A DNA stretch of 64,000 nt from Agromyces mangrovi (GCF_030296695.1 NZ_AP027737.1:806001-870000); one strand, 5' to 3'; positions 29,184 to 39,182 are shown, counted from the first letter of the stretch. Notes: generated by a model not told the origin, from the sequence alone. Made by a program: numbers and translations.

Positions 29184-30227
29184 TCAGAACTCCAGCGAGT
29201 ACGCCAGCTCGCGGTGGTGCTCGCGATAGCCCATCGATTCGTAGAGCGCGTTCGCGCCCGTGGGGCTGTCGGCGTCGACCTCGAGCACGCTCGACGCGAA
29301 GCCGGCCGCCGCGGCCGCGTGCAGGTGCCCGGCGAGCAGCCGCCGGGCGATGCCGCGCCCGCGGCCCTCGCGGCGGACCCCCACGTACTCGACGTAGATG
29401 CCCGCCTCGCCCTCGTGCTCGTCGGTCGCCTCGTACTCGCTCGCCAGCAGGAACCCGACCACCCGGTCGCCGTCGACCGACACCAGCGACAGGTCGCCGC
29501 GGAACCCCTCGCCGCCGACCAGGTGCCCCCACTGCTCGGCGCTCATGACGTCGCTGCCCCAGTGGTCGCGGAACGCGTCGTTGCGGGCGTGCCGCACGGC
29601 CTCGGCGTCGTCGTCGCGGTACGGCCGCACCGTGGCATCCGCCTCGGGCAGTTCGGGCAGGGGCGCGTGCAGGTCGCGGGAGAACTTCAGGAAGTAGCGC
29701 TTGACCGCCATGCCGGCGCGCTCGAACAGCCGGCCGTTCGCCGGCGTGCGCTCCTGGGCGTAGCCGAACACGACGCCGGGCAGCAGCGAGTCGCTGTGCG
29801 CGAACTGCTCGACCGCGCGCGCGAGCTCCCAGTCGAGCAGGACCCGACCGATGCCGCGCCCGCGGAAGTCGGGGTGGACGCCGCCGAACAGGAAGCTGCG
29901 CACCATGAACTCGGCGCCCTCCGGGCGCAGCACGATGCCGTGCGCCGCCAGGCGTCCGTCGGCCGCGAAGCCGAGCACCGTGTCCTGCCCGAGGTCGAGC
30001 TCGCTGCGACCGAGCATGTCCGCGACCTCCTCGCGACCGGAGCGCCACTCGGGATGGTCCGCCGCCGCGAGCGCGTGCTCGAACGCGGTGATCAGGTCCA
30101 CGTCGTCGCGGGTCGCCGGGCGCCACGAGGTGATCTCGTCGTGCGCCGGGGTCGCGGTGCGCCGTGCCGACGCGACGCGGTCGCGCAGCGGTTCCTGGCG
30201 GGGTTCGGGGTGGAGGGACTCGGTCAT
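29184..30227 (-). CDS. GNAT family N-acetyltransferase with two GNAT domains
   Basis: About 347 residues carrying two acetyltransferase modules. The first has GGVHPDFRGRGIGRVLLDWEL and ERTPANGRLFERAGM; the second VGVRREGRGRGIARRLLAGH and ANALYESMGYREHH, each with the RGRGIG/A acetyl-CoA loop. The arrangement resembles mycothiol synthase (MshD) and other tandem actinobacterial GNATs, but I cannot assign a substrate. ATG 30227 is preferred because GAGAGG lies ten bases upstream; ATG 30236 has no spacing. It stands alone between rplQ and the acyltransferase. Confidence 0.82.
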   Translation of the reverse strand: MTESLHPEPRQEPLRDRVASARRTATPAHDEITSWRPATRDDVDLITAFEHALAAADHPEWRSGREEVADMLGRSELDLGQDTVLGFAADGRLAAHGIVLRPEGAEFMVRSFLFGGVHPDFRGRGIGRVLLDWELARAVEQFAHSDSLLPGVVFGYAQERTPANGRLFERAGMAVKRYFLKFSRDLHAPLPELPEADATVRPYRDDDAEAVRHARNDAFRDHWGSDVMSAEQWGHLVGGEGFRGDLSLVSVDGDRVVGFLLASEYEATDEHEGEAGIYVEYVGVRREGRGRGIARRLLAGHLHAAAAAGFASSVLEVDADSPTGANALYESMGYREHHRELAYSLEF

Positions 30228-30270
30228 GGTGCCCATCCTCTCGGGGCTCGGGGTGTGCTGCGGTGACGAC

Positions 30271-30302
30271 GAACGCCCCGGGCACGGGTGCCCGGGGCGT
30301 TC
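30271..30302 (-). terminator. Hairpin terminator after rplQ
   Basis: Perfect 14-bp stem (30271-30284 with 30289-30302) with CGGG loop, 21 bases beyond the rplQ stop on the minus strand. It closes the alpha operon. No U-run follows. Confidence 0.85.
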
Positions 30303-30322
30303 AGACGTGGTGGACGCGAGAC

Positions 30323-30853
30323 CTACTTGGCCTCGGCGTCGGCCTCCTCGGCGGCGGCCGGCTCGGCGGTCTCGTCCGCGGCGGCCTCGTCGGCGGCGGG
30401 TGCCTCCTCGACCACGGCCTCCTCGGCGGCGGGCTCCTCGGCGACCGGCTCCTCGGCGGCGGGTGCGGCCTTCGCCGGCTTCGCCTTCGGGGTGACGGGC
30501 TCGAGCACGAGCTCGATCACGGCCATGGGGGCGTTGTCGCCCTTGCGGTTGCCGATCTTCGTGATGCGGGTGTAGCCGCCCTCGCGGTCGGCCACCTGCG
30601 GCGCGATCTCGGTGAACAGCTCGTGCACGACGCTCTTGTCGCCGATGACCGAGAGGACGCGACGACGGGCGTGCAGGTCACCGCGCTTGGCGAAGGTGAC
30701 CAGGCGCTCGGCGAACGGACGCAGGCGCTTGGCCTTGGTCTCGGTCGTCGTGATGCGCTTGTGCGTGAACAGGCTGCTGGCGAGGTTCGCGAGCATGAGA
30801 CGCTCGTGCGCGGGTCCGCCTCCGAGGCGGGGGCCCTTGGTGGGCTTGGGCAT
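30323..30853 (-). CDS. rplQ: 50S ribosomal protein L17
   Basis: A 176-residue L17. The core [40 protein letters not shown] and [20 protein letters not shown] ends near residue 120. A further 55 residues form an acidic tail of Ala, Glu and Pro ([15 protein letters not shown] type), likely disordered. Last gene of the infA-rpmJ-rpsM-rpsK-rpoA-rplQ run, ahead of the terminator at 30271. Confidence 0.95.
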   Translation of the reverse strand: MPKPTKGPRLGGGPAHERLMLANLASSLFTHKRITTTETKAKRLRPFAERLVTFAKRGDLHARRRVLSVIGDKSVVHELFTEIAPQVADREGGYTRITKIGNRKGDNAPMAVIELVLEPVTPKAKPAKAAPAAEEPVAEEPAAEEAVVEEAPAADEAAADETAEPAAAEEADAEAK

Positions 30854-30901
30854 TGTTCTGTATCTCCAGTGGTGGGGGTGTGCGAGGCGCGCGCGGCGTG
30901 C

Positions 30902-31888
30902 CTAGTTCTCTTCGTCGAACCCGGTGTAGAAGTGCGCGCCGTCGAAGCCGGGGACCGAGTCCTTCAGCGACAGGCCCATCTCGGTGAGCTTGTCCTTGAC
31001 CTCGTCGACCGACTTCTGGCCGAAGTTGCGGATGTTCATCAGCTGGGTCTCGCTCAGTGCGACGAGCTCCGAGACCGTGTTGATGCCCTCGCGCTTCAGG
31101 CAGTTGTACGAACGCACCGACAGGTCGAGGTCCTCGATCGGGATCGAGAGCTCGCTCGAGAGCACGGCGTCGACCGGCGCGGGGCCGATCTCGATGCCCT
31201 CGGCGGCGTTGTTCAGCTCGCGGGCGAGGCCGAACAGCTCGGTGAGCGTGCGACCGGCCGACGCGATGGCGTCGCGCGGGCTGATGGCCGCCTTGGTCTC
31301 GACGTCGACCACGAGTCGGTCGAAGTCGGTGCGCTCACCGGCACGCGTCGCCTCGACGCGGTAGGTGACCTTCAGCACGGGCGAGTAGATCGAGTCGACC
31401 GGGATCTGGCCGGCCTCGGAGAACTCGCTGCGGTTCTGGCTGGCCGAGACGTAGCCGCGGCCGCGCTCGATGGTGAGCTCGAGTTCGAACTTCGCGGTGT
31501 CGTTCAGGGTCGCGATGACGAGCTCGGGGTTGTGCACCTCGACGCCCGCCGGAGCCGAGATGTCGGCCGCGGTGACCTCACCCGAACCCTGCTTGCGCAG
31601 GTACGCGGTGATGGGCTCGTCGTGCTCGCTGGAGACGACCAGGTTCTTGATGTTGAGGATGATCTCGGTGACATCCTCCTTCACGCCCGGCACGGTGGAG
31701 AACTCGTGCAGCACGCCGTCGATGCGGATGCTCGTGACGGCGGCACCGGGGATCGACGACAGGAGGGTGCGGCGAAGCGAGTTGCCGAGGGTGTAACCGA
31801 AGCCCGGCTCGAGGGGCTCGATCACGAAACGCGAACGGAACTCCGAGATGTTCTCTTCCGTGAGCGTGGGACGCTGTGCGATCAGCAC
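30902..31888 (-). CDS. rpoA: DNA-directed RNA polymerase alpha subunit
   Basis: A 328-residue alpha subunit: the N-terminal assembly domain ([23 protein letters not shown] near residues 21-43) and, after a linker near 235, the C-terminal promoter-binding domain ([20 protein letters not shown]). The tail after residue 310 is acidic ([13 protein letters not shown]). It follows rpsK after a 173-base gap that holds no gene; a TATAGC at about 31918 may be part of a promoter but lacks a -35. Normal length, intact. Confidence 0.97.
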   Translation of the reverse strand: MLIAQRPTLTEENISEFRSRFVIEPLEPGFGYTLGNSLRRTLLSSIPGAAVTSIRIDGVLHEFSTVPGVKEDVTEIILNIKNLVVSSEHDEPITAYLRKQGSGEVTAADISAPAGVEVHNPELVIATLNDTAKFELELTIERGRGYVSASQNRSEFSEAGQIPVDSIYSPVLKVTYRVEATRAGERTDFDRLVVDVETKAAISPRDAIASAGRTLTELFGLARELNNAAEGIEIGPAPVDAVLSSELSIPIEDLDLSVRSYNCLKREGINTVSELVALSETQLMNIRNFGQKSVDEVKDKLTEMGLSLKDSVPGFDGAHFYTGFDEEN

Positions 31889-32061
31889 TATGGATTCCTT
31901 TCGGCTCAGTGCCCGCTATATGACACTTTGCGATGGAGACCGGGTGGCTGGCCCGGCCGGATATGGAGTTGTTGAGAGAACGGATGCGCCGGTCGGGCGC
32001 GGGGCGTCGGCGCGACGGACCACGGGTCCGGCCGATCCGCCGGCGCCCGACCGGCGGAGCG

Positions 32062-32459
32062 TCAGACGCGGCGGCGCTTCGGGGGCGGCAGCCGTTGTGC
32101 GCCTGCGGCGTCACGTCGTTGATGCTGCCGACCTCGAGGCCGGCGGCCTGGAGCGAGCGGATCGCGGTCTCGCGGCCCGAGCCCGGGCCCTTCACGAAGA
32201 CGTCGACCTTCTTCATGCCGTGCTCCTGCGCCTGGCGGGCGGCCGACTCGGCGGCCAGCTGCGCGGCGAACGGGGTCGACTTGCGCGAGCCCTTGAAGCC
32301 GACGCCACCGGAGGAGGCCCAGCTGATGACCGCGCCGGTCGTGTCGGTGATCGAGACGATCGTGTTGTTGAAGGTCGACTTGATGTGGGCCTGGCCCACG
32401 GCGACGTTCTTCTTGTCCTTCTTGCGGGGCTTGCGAGCCGCCGACTTGGGTGCTGCCAT
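32062..32459 (-). CDS. rpsK: 30S ribosomal protein S11, frame broken near the end
   Basis: S11 of 132 residues once repaired. The core ([46 protein letters not shown]) is intact. At the plus-strand run of five G (32081-32085) one base is missing: adding it gives PPKRRRV and a TGA at 32064-32062, the invariant S11 C-terminus, whereas the written frame runs through into rpoA upstream sequence. S11 is essential, so I treat this as a sequence error. It lies 33 bases after rpsM. Confidence 0.93.
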
Positions 32460-32492
32460 GACTTCTCCTGAATCCTCGTCGCTGGCCGGGGG

Positions 32493-32867
32493 CTAGCGAG
32501 CCTTCTTCTTGCCGGCGACGGTGCGCTTCGGGCCCTTGCGGGTGCGCGCGTTGGTCTTGGTGCGCTGGCCGCGGACCGGGAGGCCGCGGCGGTGGCGGAT
32601 GCCCTCGTAGGAGCCGATCTCGACCTTGCGGCGGATGTCGGCGGCCACCTCGCGGCGGAGGTCGCCCTCGACCTTGTAGGTGCCCTCGATGTGGTCGCGG
32701 AGGGCGACGAGCTGGTCGTCGGTGAGGTCCTTCACGCGGATGTCGCCGGAGATCCCGGTCTCCGCGAGGGTGGCGAGCGCGCGGGTGCGGCCCACGCCGT
32801 AGATGTACGTCAGTGCGATCTCCACGCGCTTCTCGCGCGGGATGTCGACGCCTGCCAGACGTGCCAT
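32493..32867 (-). CDS. rpsM: 30S ribosomal protein S13
   Basis: S13 of 124 residues at the head of the 30S subunit, contacting P-site tRNA. It opens [21 protein letters not shown] and contains [11 protein letters not shown], and ends with the basic tail [20 protein letters not shown]. Complete and normal length. It follows rpmJ after a 152-base space without a gene, where GCAACGCC and GGCGTTGC arms (about 32912-32976) could pair as a loose leader hairpin. Confidence 0.96.
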   Translation of the reverse strand: MARLAGVDIPREKRVEIALTYIYGVGRTRALATLAETGISGDIRVKDLTDDQLVALRDHIEGTYKVEGDLRREVAADIRRKVEIGSYEGIRHRRGLPVRGQRTKTNARTRKGPKRTVAGKKKAR

Positions 32868-33019
32868 GTTGGCTTCTCCTGAATGGTGTTCGAGAGGTGT
32901 GGAGCAACGCCGGTGCCCGGGCCTCTCTCCCGAGGTGTCATCCGCGCGAAGCGGAATCCTGGCGTTGCCGTGTCGTATTCAGTTGTGGGATTCGTCGTGC
33001 CGCGCGCGGGCGGCGCAGG

Positions 33020-33136
33020 TCAGCCCTGGCGCTGCTTGTGGCGCGGGTTCGACTTGCAGATGACCATGACGCGACCGTTGCGGCGGATGACCTTGCAGTG
33101 GTCGCAGATGGGCTTGACGGAGGGGTTGACCTTCAT
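33020..33136 (-). CDS. rpmJ: 50S ribosomal protein L36
   Basis: A 38-residue protein, [19 protein letters not shown] onward. It keeps the zinc ribbon C-x2-C-x12-C-x5-H (Cys11, Cys14, Cys27, His33), so it is the zinc-binding form. Ends NPRHKQRQG. It sits between infA and rpsM as in most actinobacteria. Too short to be found easily, but every residue fits the family. Confidence 0.95.
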   Translation of the reverse strand: MKVNPSVKPICDHCKVIRRNGRVMVICKSNPRHKQRQG

Positions 33137-33207
33137 GTGGGGGTTCCTTGTTGCATCGCTGTCTTCGTACCCGTGGGGTGCCGCGGGCCGTTACTTACAG
33201 CAGAGAC

Positions 33208-33429
33208 CTACTTGTAGCGGTAGACGATGCGGCCGCGGGTCAGATCGTAGGGGCTCAGCTCCACGATCACGCGGTCCTCGGGGAGGATGCGGATGTAGTG
33301 CTGACGCATCTTGCCCGAGATGTGGGCGAGCACCTTGTGCCCGTTCGTCAGCTCGACCCGGAACATGGCGTTCGGGAGAGCCTCGACGACCGAACCTTCG
33401 ATCTCGATGACACCGTCTTTCTTGGCCAT
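33208..33429 (-). CDS. infA: Translation initiation factor IF-1
   Basis: A 73-residue OB-fold factor that binds the ribosomal A site during initiation: [20 protein letters not shown] at the start and [21 protein letters not shown] in the core, ending [12 protein letters not shown] 33429 is chosen by homology; the open frame extends upstream without coding character. It heads the infA-rpmJ-rpsM-rpsK-rpoA-rplQ transcript and is separated from map by the 8-kb mannitol block. Confidence 0.96.
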   Translation of the reverse strand: MAKKDGVIEIEGSVVEALPNAMFRVELTNGHKVLAHISGKMRQHYIRILPEDRVIVELSPYDLTRGRIVYRYK

Positions 33430-33508
33430 AGCCTCACTATCGCTAGGGTTGGAATCTGCTGGTCGTGCGATCGTCTCGCGCCCCGCTCGCCCCGCTCGGT
33501 GGCATGGC

Positions 33509-33538
33509 GGTATCGAGGCGCGAAACACCAAGGGTCAA
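33509..33538 (-). promoter_or_regulatory. Candidate infA promoter
   Basis: On the minus strand TTGACC (33533-33538) and GATACC (33509-33514) are 18 bases apart, giving a leader of about 75 bases before infA. An own promoter is expected because the mannitol genes separate infA from the spc genes. Confidence 0.45.
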
Positions 33539-33607
33539 CATTACGCCATCCGGCGCGGTTTCGCCAATCGGATGCCCGTGGGCCGACGGTTCCCCGGAGT
33601 CGCGGCG

Positions 33608-34756
33608 TCAGGCCTGCTGACGTTCCCGCACGCGCTCGACGAACGGCGCGAACAGGGCGTGCGTCGGTGTCAGGCCCGTGACCTCGGCGACGAAGGCCTC
33701 GGCGTCCTGCTCGCGGAGCATCCGCTGCAGTTCGACGCTCTGCTCGTCGGCGGGCACGTCGAACCGCAGCGCGGCGGCCATCGCGTCGAGCAGGGCCCGC
33801 GGCGCGATGCCGCGGTCGGCGAGTTCGGCCGCAGGGCCGACGAAGCGCTCGTGCCGGCTGAGCTTGCGCAGCGGCTGCCGGCCGACCCGCTCGACGGTGT
33901 CGGGCAGCGCCTCGTTGCGGAACCGCTCGAGGATGGTCTCGCGGTACCGCGTCTGCGCCTCCTCGGCGAACTCGTGCTTGGCCACGAGCAGCGCGGAGGT
34001 CTCCTCCAGCACCCCGGTCACCGCGGCCTCGACGAGCGGGTCGGTCAGGGCGTCGGCGATCGACACGTGCCCGCCGATGAAGCCGAAGTAGGCGATCGAG
34101 GCGTGCCCCGTGTTCACGGTGAAGAGCTTGCGCTCGATGTACGGCGCGAGGTCGTCGACGAAGTGCGCACCCGGGATCGCGGGTGCCGCGTCGCCGAACG
34201 GTCGGCGCTCGATGGCCCACTCGAAGAAGGTCTCGACGGTCACGTCGAGGCCCGCGTCCGGGTCCTGGCCGGGCACGATGCGGTCGACCGCGGTGTTCGC
34301 GAACACCGCACGGCCGGCGATCGACGCCCACTCCTCGGCCGAGCAGAGCGCCGCGGTCTCGTCGCGCAGCAGGTCGGTCGCGTTGATGGCGTTCTCGCAG
34401 GCCATCACCTGCAGCGGCGGCGCCTCGTCGGCGCGGGCCCGGAGCCCCGCGAGCACGTGCGGGGCGATGAAGCGCAGGATGGTCGGGCCGACCGCGGTCG
34501 TGAGCACGTCGGCCGTGGCGACCTCGTCGGCGACCCGGTCGGCGTCGGTGGCGCTGTTCAGCGCACGGAAGCCGTCGACCCGCGTGGTCGACGACTCGCG
34601 CCCGACCGCGTGCACGAGGTAGGCGTCCGCCGCGGCGAGCGCGTCGATGAGCTCCGCGTTCACGTCGGCGAACACCACCTCGTACCCGGCCTCGTGGAGC
34701 AGCAGCCCCACGAAGCCGCGGCCGATGTTCCCGGCGCCGAAGTGGACGGCCTTCAT
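33608..34756 (-). CDS. mtlD: Mannitol-1-phosphate 5-dehydrogenase
   Basis: NAD-dependent conversion of mannitol 1-phosphate to fructose 6-phosphate in the cytoplasm. The 382-residue protein opens [20 protein letters not shown] with the Rossmann glycine motif, and contains [36 protein letters not shown], the polyol dehydrogenase signature. Its ATG overlaps the mtlF stop by one base. It is the last gene of the mannitol operon; 71 bases after its stop the candidate infA promoter begins on the same strand upstream of infA, with no visible terminator between. Confidence 0.95.
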   Translation of the reverse strand: MKAVHFGAGNIGRGFVGLLLHEAGYEVVFADVNAELIDALAAADAYLVHAVGRESSTTRVDGFRALNSATDADRVADEVATADVLTTAVGPTILRFIAPHVLAGLRARADEAPPLQVMACENAINATDLLRDETAALCSAEEWASIAGRAVFANTAVDRIVPGQDPDAGLDVTVETFFEWAIERRPFGDAAPAIPGAHFVDDLAPYIERKLFTVNTGHASIAYFGFIGGHVSIADALTDPLVEAAVTGVLEETSALLVAKHEFAEEAQTRYRETILERFRNEALPDTVERVGRQPLRKLSRHERFVGPAAELADRGIAPRALLDAMAAALRFDVPADEQSVELQRMLREQDAEAFVAEVTGLTPTHALFAPFVERVRERQQA

Positions 34757-35193
34757 CAGCCGTTGACCTCCCCGAGCGCCGCGTAGAGCTCGTCGGCGTC
34801 TCCGGCGGCCAGCAGGCGCTCGACCTCGTCCTCGTCGGAGAAGACGAGCGCGATGCGGGAGAGGATCTCGAGGTGCTCGTCGCCGATCCCCGCGATGCCG
34901 ACGACGAACCGCACCTGCTCGCCGCCCCAGTCGATCGCCTGGTCGTACCGCGTGATCGACAGCGCCGAGCGCAGGATCGCGTCCTTCGACTCGTTCGTGC
35001 CGTGCGGGATGGCCAGCAGGTTCCCCATGTACGTCGACACCGACTGCTCGCGCTCGAGCATCGCGTCGACGTACGCCGGGGTGACCGCGCCGGCCTCGAC
35101 GAGGATGCCGCCCGCTGCGCGGATGGCCTCCTCTCGACCGGCCGGCGCGGCGGCGAGACGGACGTTCCCGGGTGACAGCACCTGATCGCTCAT
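34756..35193 (-). CDS. mtlF: Mannitol-specific PTS enzyme IIA
   Basis: Phospho-carrier that takes phosphate from HPr and passes it to the IIB domain of MtlA. Of 145 residues; the phosphorylated histidine is His64 in [22 protein letters not shown] and [16 protein letters not shown] are IIA-mannitol/fructose landmarks. ATG 35193 is chosen for length and an AAGGGA nine bases upstream; in-frame ATGs at 35202 and 35211 are alternatives. Lies between mtlA and mtlD, coupled to the latter. Confidence 0.93.
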   Translation of the reverse strand: MSDQVLSPGNVRLAAAPAGREEAIRAAGGILVEAGAVTPAYVDAMLEREQSVSTYMGNLLAIPHGTNESKDAILRSALSITRYDQAIDWGGEQVRFVVGIAGIGDEHLEILSRIALVFSDEDEVERLLAAGDADELYAALGEVNG

Positions 35194-35232
35194 GTCATCC
35201 ATTCCCTTCATTCCCGCCGCCGCGCCCCGCGG

Positions 35233-36771
35233 TCAGCGAACCCCTTCGGACTGCAGCATGTGCACGACCTCGTCGTACTTCGGGGAGTTCATGAAGTTCT
35301 CCACCGAGACGTGCAGTGCGCTGGGCGACTGCAGCTTCGCGCGGTCGGTCAGGTCCTGGTGCGTGATCACCAGGTCGACGTCGTCCTTCAGGTTGGCGAT
35401 CGACTGGTTCGTCACGGTGACGCTGTCGATGCCCGCCTTCTTGATCTTGTTGCGGAGCACCGTGGCGCCCATCGCGCTCGAGCCCATGCCGGCGTCGCAC
35501 GCGAACACGATCGAGTGGATCGGCTTGTGCTCGAACGCCTCGCGCTCGCCCTCCTCGATCAGCGCGCCGCCAGCGGCGACGCCCTCGGCCTGCAGGCCGC
35601 CGAGCACCGAGCTCTCCTTGCCCTTGTTCGCCTGCGTCTGCGCGATCGCGTCGCTCAGGTCGCCGGCGTTCTCGCGTTCGAGGTCGCGCCTGCGACTCGC
35701 CCGCAGGATGATCGAGGCGATGACGAACGAGACCGCCGCGGAGAGCACCACCGAGAGGATGACGCCGAGGTAACTGTCGTTCGCGGTCTGGATGAGCACC
35801 GCGATGATGCTGCCCGGTGCCGCCGGCGCTCGGAGGCCCGAGTCGAACAGCACGTTCGTGGCGACGCCGGTCATGCCGCCGGCGATCACGGCCAGCACCG
35901 TGAGCGGCTTCATGAGCACGTACGGGAAGTAGATCTCGTGGATGCCGCCGAAGAACTGGATGATGATCGCGCCGGGAGCGCTCGCCCGCGCCATGCCGAC
36001 GCCGAAGATCGCGAACGCGAGCAGCAGGCCGAGGCCCGGGCCGGGGTTCGCCTCGATCAGGAACAGGATCGACTTGCCCTCCTCGGCCGCCTGCTGCGTG
36101 CCGAGCGGGGTGAACACGCCGTGGTTGATGGCGTTGTTCAGGAAGAGGATCTTGCCCGGCTCGACGAGGATCGACACGAGCGGCAGCAGCGACACCGAGA
36201 TCAGCCAGTCCACCCCGGTCTCGAGGAGGTTGCTGATCCACTCGACCGCCGGTCCGAACGCGAAGTAGCCGACGATCGCGAGGATGCCGGCGAGGATGCC
36301 GGCGGAGAAGTTGTTGACGAGCATCTCGAAGCCCGCCTTGATCTTCCCCTCCCAGATGCGGTCGACCTGCTTCATGAGGTACGCCGCGAGCGGGCCCATG
36401 ATCATCGCGCCGAGGAACATCGGGATGTCGGTGCCGACGATCACGCCGACCGTCGCGATCGTGCCGACCACGCCGCCTCGGGTGTCGTAGACGAGGCGAC
36501 CGCCCATGTTCGCCAGCAGCAGCGGGAGCAGGTAGATGATCATCGGCCCGACGAGACCGGTGTACTCGTTGCCCGCCGCATCGGGGAAGCCGCCGAGCTG
36601 CGGCACGGGCGTCCACCCGGTCTCGATGAAGAACGCGGTGATGAGTCCCCAGGCGATGAACGCCGCGATGTTCGGCATGACCATGCCGCTGAGGAACGCG
36701 CCGAAGCGCTGGATCCCGACGCGAGCGCCGCCCTTGGGCTTCGTGGCGTCGGGGGATGACGTCGTTGTCAT
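35233..36771 (-). CDS. mtlA: Mannitol-specific PTS enzyme IICB
   Basis: Membrane transporter that imports and phosphorylates mannitol. Of 512 residues: the IIC domain (first about 345 residues) starts GARVGIQRFGAFLSGMVMPN and includes GLVGPMIIYLLPLLLANMGG and the substrate-site region FGGIHEIYFPYVLM; the IIB domain carries the phosphocysteine near residue 424 in IVFACDAGMGSSAMGA. IIA is separate (mtlF), unlike the fused enterobacterial MtlA. ATG 36771 has AGGAGAGG upstream. It follows ptsI by 13 bases. Confidence 0.94.
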   Translation of the reverse strand: MTTTSSPDATKPKGGARVGIQRFGAFLSGMVMPNIAAFIAWGLITAFFIETGWTPVPQLGGFPDAAGNEYTGLVGPMIIYLLPLLLANMGGRLVYDTRGGVVGTIATVGVIVGTDIPMFLGAMIMGPLAAYLMKQVDRIWEGKIKAGFEMLVNNFSAGILAGILAIVGYFAFGPAVEWISNLLETGVDWLISVSLLPLVSILVEPGKILFLNNAINHGVFTPLGTQQAAEEGKSILFLIEANPGPGLGLLLAFAIFGVGMARASAPGAIIIQFFGGIHEIYFPYVLMKPLTVLAVIAGGMTGVATNVLFDSGLRAPAAPGSIIAVLIQTANDSYLGVILSVVLSAAVSFVIASIILRASRRRDLERENAGDLSDAIAQTQANKGKESSVLGGLQAEGVAAGGALIEEGEREAFEHKPIHSIVFACDAGMGSSAMGATVLRNKIKKAGIDSVTVTNQSIANLKDDVDLVITHQDLTDRAKLQSPSALHVSVENFMNSPKYDEVVHMLQSEGVR

Positions 36772-36784
36772 GATGGTGCCTCTC

Positions 36785-38473
36785 CTATGACTGGGGCGCG
36801 GACACGTCGTGCCGGGCCGTGACGGAGCCTGCGGCGTCCTTGGCCGCCTGCTGGGCTTCGGCCGCACCCTCGGCGGCCAGTGCTGCGCGGGCGATCGCGA
36901 TCGCGTCGTCCTTCGTGTACCGCGCCAGGGACGCGCGGACGTCTGCGAGTGCCGACGGGGACATCGACAGGGTGGTGGCGCCGAGGCCGACGAGCACCAC
37001 GGCGAGCATCGGGTCGGCCGCGGCCTCGCCGCAGATGCCGACCGGGCGCCCGAGCTCGTGGCCCGCCTCCCCCACGGAGGCGACCAGCGAGAGCACCGCC
37101 GGGTGCCACGGGTTCTGGAACGCCGCGACCGTGCCGAGCATGCGGTCGGCAGCCATCGTGTACTGCGTGAGGTCGTTGGTGCCGATCGACGCGAAGTCGG
37201 TGGCCGTCAGCAGTCGGTCGGCGAGCAGCGCCGCGCTCGGCACCTCGATCATCACGCCGGCCGTGCGGATGCCGAGCTCCTTGGCGAGCGCGGTGAAGTA
37301 GCGCGCCTCCTCGACGTTGGCGACCATGGGCGCCATGACCCAGAGGTCGGCGTCGGTCGCCGCATCCGCCGCCGCCAGCGCCGTGAGCTGCTCGCGCAGG
37401 ATCGCCTCCGACTCGCGGAGGGCGCGGATGCCGCGCAGGCCCAGGGCCGGGTTCTCCTCGTCGGCGTCGTTGAGGAACGACAGCGGCTTGTCGGCGCCCG
37501 CGTCGAGCACGCGCACGACCACCTTCTTGCCGGCGAAGGCGTTCAGCAGCCGGGTGTACTGCTCCTGCTGCTCGCGCACGGTCGGCGCCTGCTGCGCGTC
37601 GAGGAACAGGAACTCGGTGCGGAACAGCCCCACGCCCTCGGCGCCGAGCTCGACCGCTCCGGCGGCGCCGTCGGCCGAGCCGAGGTTCGCGAGCAGCGGC
37701 ACCGGGGTGCCGTCGGCGAGCGCGCCCGGCGTCACCGGCGCGGCCGCGCGCGCCTTGCGCTCGGCGATGCGCTCCTGGGCCGCGGCGGCCTGGTCGGGGC
37801 TCGGGCCGACGATGACGAGGTCGTTCTCGGCGTCGACGATGACCTGGTCGCCCGAGTCGAGCTGCCCGGCGCCGGTGGCGCCGACGACCGCGACGATCGA
37901 CTTCTCGCGGGCGAGGATCGCGGTGTGCGAGGTGGGGCCGCCGTCGATGGTGACGAGCCCGAGCACCTGGTCGAGGTCGAGCGTCGCGGTGTCGGCGGGC
38001 GCGAGGTCGCGCGCGACGAGCACGAACGGATGCCCCGGATTCGGCACGCCCGGCGCGGGGAGCTTCAGCAGGTTGGCGATCACGCGCTGCGACACGTCGT
38101 CGAGGTCGGCGGCGCGCTCCGCCATGTAGCCGCCCATGCCCGCGAGCATCTCGCGGAACGAGGCGAACGCCTCGAACACCGCACGCTCGGCGGTCTTGCC
38201 GTCGGCCAGGCGCTTCACGATGTCGTCCATGAGCGTCGGGTCCTCGGCCATCATGGCCTGGGCCTCGAGCACGTCCTGCGCCGAGCCGCCGGCCTTGGCC
38301 CCGCGCCCCTGCAGCTCGGCCGCGACGACCGCGAGCGACCCGCGGGCGCGCTCGGCCTCCTTGTCGGGGTCGAGGTGGCTGGGCCGGTCGACCGGCTCGG
38401 GCAGCGGCTCGGCCATCCGGACCACCGGTCCGAGTGCGACGCCCAGGCCGATTCCGGTTCCCTGCAGTTCCAT
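36785..38473 (-). CDS. ptsI: Phosphoenolpyruvate-protein phosphotransferase (enzyme I)
   Basis: General PTS enzyme that moves phosphate from phosphoenolpyruvate to HPr. Of 562 residues: the phosphohistidine lies in DGGPTSHTAILAR (His183), and the C-terminal PEP-binding barrel has GVGLFRTEFLFLD, GIRALRESEAI, GVMIEVPSAALLAD, GTNDLTQYTMAADR and GICGEAAADP. ATG 38473 is taken with GGGAG seven bases upstream; a GTG one codon earlier is possible. The general PTS genes being inside the mannitol operon suggests mannitol is a major PTS sugar here. Confidence 0.95.
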   Translation of the reverse strand: MELQGTGIGLGVALGPVVRMAEPLPEPVDRPSHLDPDKEAERARGSLAVVAAELQGRGAKAGGSAQDVLEAQAMMAEDPTLMDDIVKRLADGKTAERAVFEAFASFREMLAGMGGYMAERAADLDDVSQRVIANLLKLPAPGVPNPGHPFVLVARDLAPADTATLDLDQVLGLVTIDGGPTSHTAILAREKSIVAVVGATGAGQLDSGDQVIVDAENDLVIVGPSPDQAAAAQERIAERKARAAAPVTPGALADGTPVPLLANLGSADGAAGAVELGAEGVGLFRTEFLFLDAQQAPTVREQQEQYTRLLNAFAGKKVVVRVLDAGADKPLSFLNDADEENPALGLRGIRALRESEAILREQLTALAAADAATDADLWVMAPMVANVEEARYFTALAKELGIRTAGVMIEVPSAALLADRLLTATDFASIGTNDLTQYTMAADRMLGTVAAFQNPWHPAVLSLVASVGEAGHELGRPVGICGEAAADPMLAVVLVGLGATTLSMSPSALADVRASLARYTKDDAIAIARAALAAEGAAEAQQAAKDAAGSVTARHDVSAPQS

Positions 38474-38515
38474 CACGCGTCTCCCATCCTGTTCGCGAAC
38501 GGGAGCGGGCGCCCG

Positions 38516-38782
38516 CTACGAGTCGTGGTCGGTGCTGAGCAGCTCCACGAGCCGCTCGAGCACCGCGTCCTCGTCTCCCCCGTCGACCGTGAGGGTGACG
38601 GTGTCACCGTGGTCGATCCCCTGCGAGATGACGGCCAGGATGCTCGCGGCGTTGACGGGCGAACCGCCATCCTTCGCGATCGTGACCTGGGCTCCCGACT
38701 CGGCAGCTGCCTGGGTGAAGAGCTTCGCCGGCCTGGCGTGCAGTCCGTGGCTCGATCCGATCTGGACAGTGCGTTCCACCAT
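38516..38782 (-). CDS. ptsH: Phosphocarrier protein HPr
   Basis: An 88-residue HPr. The active histidine is His15 in SSHGLHARPAKLF, and a serine stands at position 46 (NAASILAV), the site used by HPr kinase in Firmicutes; most actinobacteria lack that kinase, so its use here is uncertain. It lies 42 bases upstream of ptsI and feeds phosphate to MtlF and any other EIIA. Confidence 0.94.
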   Translation of the reverse strand: MVERTVQIGSSHGLHARPAKLFTQAAAESGAQVTIAKDGGSPVNAASILAVISQGIDHGDTVTLTVDGGDEDAVLERLVELLSTDHDS

Positions 38783-38870
38783 GATTCCGGCCTCCGTCGT
38801 TGGCGTCCGTTCCCGTTCTCACCATAGACCCGGCTCGCGCGCACGGGAACGGCGACGCGCACTCGCGGGT

Positions 38871-39182
38871 TCACGATCGCTTCCCTGCCGCGGCGAGGGC
38901 GAGATCGAGGGCTTCCTCCCCGTCGCGCGCCGCGAAGACGCGCTCGGGCATGACGGCGACGGCGACGGATGCCTCGGAGGCGCGCTCGCGCACCGCATCG
39001 GCCAGCGCACCGACGTGGGCGCCGAGCAGCACGACGTCGACCGCGTCGAGCCCGGCGTCGAGCCGCGTCGACCCCGCCGCCTCGACCGTGCAGTCGAGCC
39101 CGCGGTCGCGCGCGCTGCGACGCACGCGCTGCGCGACGAACGTGCTGGACGCCCCCGCGCCGCAGACCACCAGGATCCTCAT
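38871..39182 (-). CDS. Orphan PTS IIB-like protein (lactose/cellobiose type)
   Basis: A 103-residue protein, MRILVVCGAGASSTFVAQRV at the start, with Cys7 at the phosphocysteine position of the lactose/cellobiose IIB family and LDAVDVVLLGAHVGALAD at the position of the second strand-loop. No matching IIC or IIA of that family is encoded nearby. It is the first gene of the minus-strand mannitol run, divergent from mtlR, 88 bases upstream of ptsH. It may be a leftover of another sugar system or a phosphate relay acting on MtlR. ATG 39182 chosen by homology. Confidence 0.72.
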   Translation of the reverse strand: MRILVVCGAGASSTFVAQRVRRSARDRGLDCTVEAAGSTRLDAGLDAVDVVLLGAHVGALADAVRERASEASVAVAVMPERVFAARDGEEALDLALAAAGKRS

